From NCBI GenBank assembly GCA_950295325.1, contig OX485808.1, positions 21,660,527-21,724,526 of the forward strand: a DNA stretch of 64,000 bases. Reading direction: 5' to 3'. Positions within the stretch are counted from its first letter, which is position 1; each line of letters opens with the position of its first letter. Under the pieces are notes generated by a model. It made no database searches. It saw only the letters and a program-made list of their open reading frames with translations, and was not told where the DNA came from. This DNA is from Polytrichum commune. Lineage: Eukaryota > Streptophyta > Polytrichopsida > Polytrichales > Polytrichaceae. This document shows positions 57,501 to 64,000 of this stretch, one piece after another. A program made the translations under genes and the position numbers.

Positions 57501-58909
57501 ACATGTTCAAAATCGTTTAATCATCATATTGGGCTTAATAATCAAACATTATTGGGAGCACTATTAGAATCTAGTGAATTTAATGTCATCTTCGTTTGTC
57601 AACTTTGTGATATTCTTAATTTCCGCTGAGAGAAAGTGTCATACTTGTGACATTATTGTGCTCAATAAGTTGACATCCACACAATCAAAATGCATATGAA
57701 TATAGTCATATGAGCTCCAATTATTGTGAGGAAAAATGGTTACGGACACGAGTTGGATTTGCTCATCATCTTCCACTAATCGAGTGTTTCATATACTACG
57801 AGAAGAGGATGCAGACCTAAAAGTGTCTGCTTTACACCCGCTTACCGGTCTTACACATATTATACATACCGGAGCTGCTGTCTGTACCCAAACTTTCCTC
57901 CTCGTGCATCTCTAGATATAACTTACGCCAGCTCCTGTTTGGAGGTTTGAGAGCTTACATGAAGAGCAATGCAATGCAGTTCCAGTGCCTCTAGCTAAAA
58001 TCTAATGTAACTCGCAGAGTATTTGACATTATTAACCGTTGTGAACTTGCACCATTTTGAGTCCAATTGGGCTGCAGGAGCCAAATCTCTTAGAATGGGG
58101 TTCCTCCTCATTTCTAGGAATGAAAGCTTCTAAGCAAACATATTAACCGTCAGTGCCAATTTCAAAGCTCTTATTGGGTCCTCGCCTCACTGTTGCCTAT
58201 CTGAGGACAAGAAACCAACACGAAGTTAATCACAAGATTCAACTTATGAATAAATGTGCACAAACTTCGGAAACGTTCCCAGCGTCTCTTAAAAACATGT
58301 GGAAGGGATGCACATCTAATGGGAGGGAGTCTTTCAACAACTCAAAAGTGCCCAATAATCTAATGGGAAGACGACTCAGTCTTCCAACAACTCTCTTTTA
58401 TCAAGAATGCTATGGACGATTCCCACATAATGAATCGAAGCATTGCATTGCCAAACCTCAAAAACTCTCACAGTGCCACAAGATTGCACCACAATGATCA
58501 TCTCGAAGAAAGTCACATGTATAATATATTTTCTTCCGAACCAATCCAACATGGCCCTCATGTACCTCCAGAGAGTGGAACAAAACAAGGATAGTAGGAA
58601 AACGAGTACGTACAAATGCAGGCGGGAGGTTCATCATGTACATCTGGTAAGTCTAATATCAGCTACAAATATGACACCTTCAGGAGTGCTGTATAACTAG
58701 TTTGCACATCTAGCTGATTTCCAAAAAGCAATGTAACAGTGCAAAACCAAGTCATACATTTGAATTTGCAGCTCTCAGGGTTATCTCATAGCCCAAATAT
58801 TGATCTACTCACCGCTATAAATCTTGGCAGCATTGCAGTTGTAGGGTAAGCCTAGCAGTACAAGCTGTAGGAGAATTAAGTTCCAAATGCATGCAAGCTC
58901 CACCGCCAT
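48496..58909 (-). CDS. HTH-like: HOTHEAD-like GMC oxidoreductase, seven exons
   Basis: A FAD-dependent GMC-family enzyme. The Arabidopsis relative HOTHEAD is assigned to oxidation of omega-hydroxy fatty acids for cutin and to preventing organ fusion; other family members are mandelonitrile lyases. Exons (minus): 58909-58813, 57295-57146, 55747-55464, 54030-53814, 52338-51731, 51238-50778, 48550-48496. Together they make 1872 nt, 623 codons plus stop, without a break, and all introns are GT-AG. Visible: hydrophobic signal peptide (about residues 8-26), FAD motif IIIGGGTAG (about 55-63), GMC signature 1 [10 protein letters not shown] (about 125-134), signature 2 ending LMLSGIGP (about 281-298), catalytic WHYHG (about 557-561) and Asn in NPQAT (about 596). 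The signal peptide suggests secretion. It appears intact. Confidence 0.92.
48624..48742. mobile_element. Small inverted-repeat element, CCCTCTATAAGTGTT ends
   Basis: CCCTCTATAAGTGTTAACAT at the left is matched inverted at the right (AACACTTATAGAGGG), with an AT-rich centre. A related sequence with ACCCTCTGTAAGTGTTAC lies at about 61950. No target duplication was identified. Confidence 0.5.
49409..49623 (-). mobile_element. CAGTG MITE in intron 6
   Basis: A 215-bp copy with a perfect 8-bp target duplication CCTTGAAG (49401-49408 and 49624-49631). The ends are CAATGGCCGGAGAGA and, on the other strand, CAGTGTCCAGGGAGATTTTT. It lies on the plus-strand side opposite to the gene's transcription and does not touch the splice sites. 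Confidence 0.88.
50354..50740. mobile_element. AGGTATG element, copy 6, in intron 6
   Basis: It begins AGGTATCTGGGTGTTATT and ends CTCCTGTATACCT, with TA on both sides (50352-50353 and 50741-50742). Its edge is only 37 bases from the exon 6 donor. Family blocks (TTTGATTGGTGTGTGG, GACACATGTTTAAAA, GATCAATGCTTCATCA) are well preserved. Confidence 0.7.
50778..51238 (-). CDS. HTH-like: HOTHEAD-like exon 6 (catalytic region)
   Basis: It begins [20 protein letters not shown] and contains [15 protein letters not shown], the catalytic [11 protein letters not shown] and [15 protein letters not shown]. The donor is AAG|GTAAAT; reading through it meets an immediate TAA, but the family's conserved YMGV tail lies in exon 7. 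Confidence 0.92.
51239..51719 (-). mobile_element. CAGTG MITE forming intron 5, itself interrupted
   Basis: The ends are CTATGAAGAGGGGG at 51239 (plus strand) and CTCCCCATTCATTG ending at 51719. Family blocks are at 51262-51355 and 51605-51719. Between them about 250 bases are foreign and include a foldback of about 90 bases (51510-51603), in which TTATCCTTTTAATTCAAC pairs with GTTGAATTAAAGGATAA. Three extra bases separate the right end from the presumed target copy. Confidence 0.7.
51239..51730 (-). other. Intron 5, apparently formed by a CAGTG MITE
   Basis: The intron is 492 bases. Its first eight bases (GTGTGGGC, 51730-51723) match exon 6's first eight (GTATGGGG, 51238-51231) at 6 of 8 positions, like a target duplication. 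Almost everything between is CAGTG MITE sequence, ending with the terminal repeat CTTCATAG, whose AG is the acceptor. The C-run just before it serves as pyrimidine tract. Confidence 0.7.
51731..52338 (-). CDS. HTH-like: HOTHEAD-like exon 5 (GMC signature 2)
   Basis: It begins after GCGCAG with [15 protein letters not shown] and carries the second GMC signature [16 protein letters not shown], then [18 protein letters not shown]. It ends GGSILQK at AAG|GTGTGG. The frame stays open for 108 bases into the following MITE, giving an artefactual extension if splicing is ignored. Confidence 0.92.
52339..53813 (-). other. Intron 4
   Basis: A 1475-base intron. It contains a fragment of the AGGTATG family at about 53046-53215 and an inverse relative of the repeat near 47150-47290 at about 53385-53510. 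No gene was seen inside. Confidence 0.6.
53814..54030 (-). CDS. HTH-like: HOTHEAD-like exon 4
   Basis: It encodes [20 protein letters not shown] and [20 protein letters not shown], a conserved stretch of plant HOTHEAD proteins, and ends in [12 protein letters not shown]. Acceptor TTCCAG, donor G|GTATGG. Confidence 0.9.
54031..55463 (-). other. Intron 3
   Basis: A 1433-base intron. A pair of AACCATGGTTTTATT blocks (about 54323 and 54358) and a CTCCCTCTGTTTCA / GAAACAGAGGGAGTA inverted pair (about 54170-54388) indicate a Stowaway-like MITE in the region 54170-54390. No other feature was recognised. Confidence 0.55.
54170..54388. mobile_element. Stowaway-like MITE in intron 3
   Basis: Left end TACTCCCTCTGTTTCAAAAT and right end GAAACAGAGGGAGTA are inverse copies, matching the CTCCCTC(C/T)GT terminus typical of plant Stowaway elements (Tc1/mariner superfamily), which insert at TA. 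TA is present at both sides. It is about 219 bp long and non-coding. Confidence 0.75.
55464..55747 (-). CDS. HTH-like: HOTHEAD-like exon 3 (GMC signature 1)
   Basis: It encodes [19 protein letters not shown], then the signature region [20 protein letters not shown]. Acceptor ATACAG, donor CAG|GTAACG. It contributes the FAD-contacting loop of the family. Confidence 0.92.
55748..57145 (-). other. Intron 2
   Basis: A 1398-base intron. It contains a direct pair of related segments at about 56194-56350 and 56440-56605 (shared GAATTRTGGTGTTGCTTC, GGGCATTA, GGTGAACATGTTT), a tandem duplication of about 245 bases, and a TATATA tract at about 55802-55818 followed by a GACGACCAC repeat region. No gene inside. 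Confidence 0.55.
56194..56620. repeat. Diverged tandem duplication in intron 2
   Basis: Two units about 245 bases apart share GTTGCTTCRTTT, AGTTGRTTTAAGTT-like, GGGCATTA, AGAATYAGAGGG and the AAGGTGAACATGTTT block, then CTCCCCAAG...AGCCCCTAGGT. Divergence indicates an old duplication. Confidence 0.6.
57146..57295 (-). CDS. HTH-like: HOTHEAD-like exon 2 (FAD-binding motif)
   Basis: It encodes [12 protein letters not shown], the dinucleotide-binding [20 protein letters not shown] and VLLLERGG. The acceptor TTCAG and the donor GTGTGA keep the frame with exons 1 and 3. The open frame continues past the donor to 57096, but that extension does not match the family. Confidence 0.9.
57296..58812 (-). 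other. Intron 1
   Basis: A 1517-base intron, with a fragment of the AGGTATG family at about 57423-57560 (GACACCAAAAAAGATATGTG, GTTTAAAAGAGAGTGGATTAC) beside an ATATAT tract (about 57409-57427). Open frames at 58153-58700 on both strands have no motif. Confidence 0.6.
58813..58909 (-). CDS. HTH-like: HOTHEAD-like exon 1 (start codon, signal peptide)
   Basis: It starts at ATG 58909 in good context (GCATGGCGG) and ends at the donor GTGAGT. It encodes [20 protein letters not shown] then a short tail (NAAKIYS), a typical cleavable signal peptide. In-frame Met codons upstream (to 59026) would add a hydrophilic 39-residue extension; the inner start is preferred because it puts the hydrophobic core at the N-terminus. 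Confidence 0.8.
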
Positions 58910-59038
58910 GCTCCACAAAAATCTGCATTCTGTGGTGATGCTGGACCCTAGTTTCCTGCAGCTTTCCGTATTAGTCTTCATTTTGCCTTCCCAGCCAAGC
59001 TCTAGAACAAGTACTGAACTTACCATATTTGAGGTGGA

Positions 59039-59041
<3 letters not shown>

Positions 59042-59072
<31 letters not shown>

Positions 59073-59097
59073 CTTGTGTGGATTGTGTGTCTATAAG
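59042..59097 (-). promoter_or_regulatory. CT tract and TATA-like box upstream of the HOTHEAD-like gene
   Basis: Read on the gene's strand, CTTATAGA (59097-59090) is a weak TATA-like box, followed about 20-50 bases downstream by a CT repeat (59071-59042). Pyrimidine tracts near the start site are common in plant promoters. If used, the 5' leader would be about 130-160 bases before ATG 58909. This is only position and composition. Confidence 0.3.
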
Positions 59098-59410
59098 CAG
59101 GAGCTTTCTGGGTTCCGAACCTGAGCCTTAAAGAGATGGGTCATTAAGAGGGAATTAATTAGGTTTGTGAAGTATGCACCAGCATCGAAGCTTGCACGGA
59201 GAGGTCAGAATAAGTAAAGCAAATTTAGTTTTTTTCCTGCATTTCATCACCAGTAATTGAGTTACAATGCATGGGTCAGAATCTGTTTTCCTCCCTCGTC
59301 CACTTTTCGATGCCATTTGTGTGAGTGTTTTCATGCAGTGTGCTTGTTGATTTCTGCGGTGGATCAGCAGCGTTTTATAAGTATAACTGATGTGAGCCTC
59401 CTGTGAGTAT

Positions 59411-59680
59411 TACACTAAATATTGTGTTTAGTGTCACCAACTCAATTTTTCTTGCTCAATGATAATCGTAAACTGCCTGTGTAGTGTCACCAACACTCAA
59501 TGTAAACCTGACATTATTTTTCACTCCTTGTAAATGTTTTTTGGGCATTATGAATTACAATGTTGCAATTACTGTCACTTACTGCTGAGTGATTTTTCAT
59601 CCAGATATCAATAATCCATGACAATGTTTCATTAAAGAATGAGTAGGATGCAGAATATACCAAGCTTTGTTTTAATAATT
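59411..59680 (-). repeat. Dispersed CACTA-type repeat, copy 2
   Basis: The inverse of 25520-25791. It begins ACACTAAATATTGTGTTTAG and shares CAATGTAAACCT, GGGCATTATGAATTACAATG, CATGACAATGTTTCA. It lies about 500 bases upstream of the HOTHEAD-like start codon. No transposase. Confidence 0.6.
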
Positions 59681-59774
59681 GGCTTAGGTTTTATCTAGTA
59701 AATTCATAAGTTGTCACTAGAAAGTTACAACAATGACATAAATTACCATATGACACTAATTACAACTCAAGGGG

Positions 59775-60285
59775 TGGACTCTTCATACCACATACGAACT
59801 AACATGAGTGTAACAAGGGGTATTATTTGAGGCATTAGCGTACAAAGTATAATATATAAGCAAGAGGTATTATTTCTCACTAGTGCATGTATATTAAAAA
59901 GGCTATTAAGAATATTGAAGTAGATTATGTAGATGTACAAAAGGGGGCTCTAAGGTTTTGAGATTTGAATTGACAGTAGATGAGTTAGTTTCATCAAATT
60001 TATGTTTTCATCTATTATGGTCAAATGTTGATATTCCTCAATGACTACCTTGTCCAATTTTTTTTTGTTAGGGATTGCATTTGGGTTCTAAGTTTTTACC
60101 AACTGGAGGTTCCTAAAGTGCGCATGGGCTCCTTGAATTTTTCTCTCCAAATTGTGGCTAAGTTATCATGCTCTTGTCTTTGTTTGTTTGTTTGATGCAA
60201 TTGTAAAGCAACATGCTATGTATGAAAAAGTGTTCCATGACTTTCTCTTTGGAAAGCGAAAGTGGATTCTATAAATAATAAAGGG
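59775..60285 (+). repeat. Dispersed repeat, about 500 bp, copy 2
   Basis: A direct relative of 45925-46420, with the same blocks in the same order from GGGGTGGACTCTTCATAC to GAAAGTGGATTCTATAAATA. The two copies lie on either side of the HOTHEAD-like gene, about 13.9 kb apart. Confidence 0.6.
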
Positions 60286-60578
60286 TTAACCCTACCCAAA
60301 GAGTCACCCCCCCCCCCCAAAATAGTTGGTGGATGACAAATTGACAATACTAGACATAAGGAGATCCATTGATGAGACAAGATTGAAGAAACTACAAGCT
60401 CTACAAAGTGGAGTATAGTAATCGGAAATAGTTGGAGCACCCGTACCGAGCAAGAAAGATGACCTATACACATAGGTTAGTCACCATTAGCTGCTTCAAA
60501 AACATAACGTGCTTCTCTACACACATATTAGAGAGCAAGCCTCTTGAAAGAGGACTCTTCTTGGCATTAGCAAGTGTA
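60286..60578. other. Intergenic, nothing recognised
   Basis: A C homopolymer at about 60307-60318. No gene was supported. Bases 60579-60586 are the target duplication of the hAT element. Confidence 0.4.
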
Positions 60579-60586
60579 ATCACAAT

Positions 60587-61627
60587 CAGGGTTAATTTTT
60601 GCACCCATCACAGCCCGTCACATGTCAAATTTCCGTCGAATTTTACCACAACTCGTCACAAGACAGAAAAATGTAAAACTGAATCCGTCAAAAGACATAA
60701 AGCTTTTAAAATGCCCGTCAAATGACAGGACCCAGTCTGAGATGACCTGTCACAGATTTAACTTTACAAGTTCCCTACATTCATCTACTAATCATCTTAA
60801 ATTCCCAACAGGCATTCATTCATGCTAGGGCTCCCGTAAAGCACGATAGAAGCCGCCACGACAAGTTAAACATTGTTTCATAGACAACAGCTTATCAGCC
60901 TTATCTGTTGAGGTTTGCTTCTCTCAGCTCGTCAAGTTGGGATCTGTTGAGTACCCGAGGTATGTTCTTATGCATTTTTCGTAGCGTATCTGCGGTTGCC
61001 ATAATGTCCTGCAATGTTGTCTCTTTGAGAAGCTCGCACATCACTTAACGTAGAGCAGTAGACTCAGTGGAGGACCAATTGGCCCAATCTCACAAGATTA
61101 TGGCAGAAGGTGCTTGTAATACCATCGAGTATTGCAATATGCGAGAGGGGATTTTCAAAGCAAAATTTGGTGAAGAGTGCATTGCGTTCTCGACTTCGAT
61201 TGAATACATTGGACGCGTTAATGCGCGTATCTCTATGTGGCATAGATGTGGGAGATATAGATTGGTTAGCTGTTATGCAAGAATGGAGAAATATGCGAGA
61301 TAGACGTATTCTAGCATTGGATTGAGTGATCCCAATTTTTTTGGGTTGAGGTTGTGGATAGTGGACATTTACATATAAATGTTTTTGATATAAGAGTTTA
61401 TTGGTATTTTAGTACAAGAATTTATGATGTATTGCAAAGGGACTTCATTCTTTGAATACATGTTGAAGTTTACTTTGTAAATGAGCATTAGATAAATTCA
61501 ACCCGTCAAATGAGAATTTTGCCCGTCAAAAAACTGGTTTATATTGGATGAACCCGTCACAAAAACAGGTCAAGAAATTACAGCCCGTCACAAGATAGAT
61601 GGGACCCCTTGTCAAAAATTACCACTG
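60587..61627 (+). mobile_element. hAT transposon remnant with perfect 8-bp target duplication
   Basis: A 1041-bp element flanked by perfect ATCACAAT (60579-60586 and 61628-61635). Terminal repeats are CAGGGTTAATTTTTG at the left and CAGTGGTAATTTTTGAC, read inward, at the right. Both subterminal regions carry many CCCGTCAAA or CCCGTCACA motifs (about 60615-60725 and 61500-61600). Only the end of a transposase remains inside. It differs from the 9.2 kb hAT in both ends and subterminal motif. Confidence 0.88.
61106..61325 (+). pseudogene. hAT transposase C-terminal fragment
   Basis: The frame 61110-61325 encodes LVIPSSIAICERGFSKQN followed by SALRSRLRLNTLDALMRVS and ends at TGA. This is the hAT dimerisation region, about 70 residues, and it lies inside the element with CAG ends. 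Everything upstream of the dimerisation block is missing. Confidence 0.75.
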
Positions 61628-61704
61628 ATCACAATTTGTACTTGAGCCATGTGGCTATTGAATATTTTTGGTATGAAGTGGATCCCTTCTCTGTCTTTTG
61701 CTAT

Positions 61705-61936
61705 CAGTGTTAAGGGAGATTTTTAGCATAATCGGTCGAGATCCTAGTGTTTCCAAGTCCAACCGGTTACATGTTGACATCTTTCAATTTTCTTCATTGG
61801 TTTGAGAAATGTTCTTTAGATTCTTCATAATTCTAACACGATTGGTAATTTTCTTGAGGTTTTGAATTTTAAATGTTTATTTCTCAAAACTCAACCAGTT
61901 CATTTGTAAGTATGAGTTAGTTCTTCCGGCTCATTG
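61705..61936 (+). mobile_element. CAGTG MITE beside the hAT remnant
   Basis: It starts CAGTGTTAAGGGAGATTTTT and ends CTTCCGGCTCATTG. The 8-bp target duplication has one mismatch, TTTGCTAT (61697-61704) and TTTGCTAC (61937-61944). It is 232 bp and somewhat diverged from consensus. Confidence 0.8.
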
Positions 61937-62013
61937 TTTGCTACAATCTACCCTCTGTAAGTGTTACCTCTTTAAGTGCCATAAGTGTTACATACATCAT
62001 CCTCCCTTGAAAA

Positions 62014-62793
62014 ATATACTAGTAAGTGTTATATGTTAACTCTGTTATAAAAAAAAATACTCCCTTCCTTGTCAATTTACATTGTACAACTATTATTTGC
62101 ACCCAAATCCATGAAACATATATATTGCAATGATTTGAATTTAAGACCACTGCTAAGTGACAATGGTAGAGGGTGGGGAGTGTGGGCCACCCTCCACCCT
62201 TTACAATGAAGGAGTGGAGAGTGGTGGAGAATGAACCTCGCCAATTTGATTATCCAAATTGATTTGCATGTAAGCTTTTCATTGGGTGGTGAGGAGTTTT
62301 ATTGTTGAGTCTTAAAAAAAATTGGATACTTAAGAATCTATTTGGTGAGTCATTGGTATGTTCAGCAATGTTTGTTTCTTATCCTAGTTTCTCTTCTTAT
62401 GTATTATATACTAGTAAGTGTTATATGTTAACTCTGTTATAAAAAAAAATACTCCCTTCCTTGTCAATTTACATTGTACAACTGTTATTTGCACCCAAAT
62501 CCATGAAACATATATATTGCAATGATTTGAATTTAAGACCACTGCTAAGTGACAATGGTAGAGGGTGGGGAGTGTGGGCCACCCTCCACCCTTTACAATG
62601 AAGGAGTGGAGAGTGGTGGAGAATGAACCTCGCCAATTTGATTATCCAAATTGATTTGCATGTAAGCTTTTCATTGGGTGGTGAGGAGTTTTATTGTTGA
62701 GTCTTAAAAAAAATTGGATACTTAAGAATCTATTTGGTGAGTCATTGGTATGTTCAGCAATGTTTGTTTCTTATCCTAGTTTCTCTTCTTATG
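62014..62793. repeat. 392-bp tandem duplication, almost identical copies
   Basis: Copy 1 is 62014-62405 and copy 2 is 62406-62793. The period is 392 at both ends (CTAGTAAGTG at 62019 and 62411; TTTCTCTTCTTATG ending 62401 and 62793). Only one mismatch was noticed (CAACTATTATT versus CAACTGTTATT). This is either a very recent duplication or an assembly artefact. No gene content. Confidence 0.9.
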
Positions 62794-63193
62794 ACTTTCA
62801 TTCTTATGATTGCACATGTGTCAAGTGCTCTTCGCTTGGTTCATTGTATACTCCACATCAAGTCTTGCAACTACAAGTTACCACGAAATTTTTTTGTAAG
62901 CCTTGATTTTGTCGTGAGATCAAGAAGGGTTGAGTGCCAGTGTTTGCGTAGATCAACCTTTTCACCCTACCAACACTAACGGAGAATTACGTTTCCCAAT
63001 ATTGGCCTATCATAAAGAAGAAGGGGACACGTAAAATCATCGCGCCCCTACATATTCGTTGTCGATTCATTCAATTTGAACTCACTAGACTAATTGGAGC
63101 CCTCTAACCTTGATTTCGATGTTTGTTTCGCTAAACACAGAAGGCACGAAGGCTCTTCATAGTGATCAGCGCCTTCACGCTCCCTAGAGGGCT
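62794..63193. other. Intergenic, nothing recognised
   Basis: No gene was supported; the frames at 62694-62979 run out of the tandem duplication and lack motifs. Confidence 0.4.
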
Positions 63194-63284
63194 GGGGCAA
63201 ACCAACCCGTACACTGGTTCCTTGGAGGCAAGGGTTTAGACATCCAACAAAGAACGAGTGTATGGCTTATTAATTCGCCCAAAT
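63194..63284. mobile_element. 90-bp hairpin element, copy 2 (inverted)
   Basis: The reverse complement of 14971-15060. GGGGCAAACCAACCCGTACA and GGTTCCTTGGAGGCAAGGG match the right arm and loop of copy 1. The other arm (AGAACGAGTGTATGG, TTCGCCCAAAT) is more diverged. Confidence 0.55.
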
Positions 63285-63506
63285 CTCCCCTCGAGGCGGT
63301 AGGTGGTGTGAACGAGGACCCACAAACTGGCAATCGACACAAGATAGGCTGAGATCAAACGCCGTGCCAACCAGATCCTAGAGATCATGCACACAAATAT
63401 CTCCAACTAGAAGTATGATCATAGTGTAGAGTACCATCTCTCTCACCACGCTTTAAAGACGTTGCTGACCTCCTAAACCCTAGTCACCCACAACGTCACG
63501 ATTGAC

Positions 63507-63696
63507 CCATGAACGAGGAGGAACCCACCGCTCGTCGCAAATGAACTGACCACTCAAAGCTCCAAGACTCCAGGAAAATTACCGAGTATTTTTTTGAGGA
63601 ATGTATAAAAACACGGCTCGAGTTACTGAAGAGAATCCGAAAGATCCCAGCATGCGACCAGTTGGAGTTGGAAACCCTAGAATCTCCCAGGACACT
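63507..63696 (-). mobile_element. CAGTG MITE, diverged and deleted copy
   Basis: The ends are CCATGAACGAGGAGG at the left and, on the other strand, CAGTGTCCTGGGAGAT. About 30 bases near the right end are deleted (the GCCCAAAAA block is missing). Flanks CGATTGAC (63499-63506) and CGCTTGAT (63697-63704) match at 6 of 8 positions. Confidence 0.65.
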
Positions 63697-63704
63697 GCGC
63701 TTGA

Positions 63705-64000
63705 TGCCTAGCTACGCTCACACATCTGTCCTCCGATTAAACAGACTTAAGTTTACAGCTAACTTAACTTGATGCATTTGTCTCATCAGCTGCTGAGGTG
63801 AGGGCCTGTCTGTCTCCTTGTCTCAGGACTACACATCGTCAGTTTGTTTGTACAAATGAATTCAAGTGTGACCGGTCCTTCAATTCACATCTAACTTAAT
63901 TGAATTTCTTCAGCCTTGGCCTTGGCCCTTCACACTGCCCACAGTAGTAGTGTTAGTAGTCGTCGTAGTAGTAGTAATAGTACTTCATCACAGTCACCTA
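63705..64000. other. Right edge, nothing recognised
   Basis: No gene was recognised. A GTAGTAGTCGTCGTAGTAGTA trinucleotide tract lies at about 63944-63976. The minus strand has no clear exon. Confidence 0.4.

Overview
The window looks like nuclear DNA from a land plant with a large, transposon-rich genome. Evidence: one split gene with GT-AG introns for a HOTHEAD-type GMC oxidoreductase, a plant Ty3/gypsy element, hAT and Harbinger-type elements, and long AT-rich intergenic DNA. Nothing fixes the species. A seed-free plant or charophyte relative is possible, because methyltransferase-carrying Ty3 elements are known from charophyte algae, but this is inference.

Layout. 1-9 kb: intergenic DNA with several small inverted-repeat elements, a minisatellite inside one of them (6.7-7.3 kb), and a possible exon end at the left edge. 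8.9-10.7 kb: a four-deep nest of hAT-type elements. 11-20 kb: repeats, three clustered copies of a TA-flanked element, a GGTTAC-rich tandem array and an unrecognised decayed coding region. 21.6-24.5 kb: remnant of a LINE with an RNase H domain. 25-30.5 kb: MITEs. 30.6-44.0 kb: a decayed Ty3/gypsy element in the order gag, protease, cytosine DNA methyltransferase, reverse transcriptase, RNase H, integrase, PHD finger; it is broken by a 1.64 kb and a 2.64 kb insertion, each flanked by a perfect 5-bp target duplication. 44-48 kb: intergenic, with a Tourist-like MITE. 48.5-58.9 kb, minus strand: the only clearly intact gene, a seven-exon HOTHEAD-like gene whose assembled reading frame is 1872 nt (623 codons plus stop). 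59-64 kb: its upstream region, repeats, a second hAT remnant and a 392-bp tandem duplication.

Two points stand out. First, the Ty3 element carries a C5 cytosine methyltransferase domain and a PHD finger. Second, a short hAT-type MITE, called here the CAGTG MITE, occurs about 14 times. One copy appears to form the whole of intron 5 of the HOTHEAD-like gene: one copy of its target duplication supplies the GT donor, its terminal repeat supplies the pyrimidine tract and AG acceptor, and the other target copy begins the next exon. Other copies sit inside one another, or were amplified into a minisatellite.

Limits: everything was read by eye. Splice sites of the one gene were fixed by reading frame, family motifs and GT-AG; ends of repeats without target duplications are approximate.
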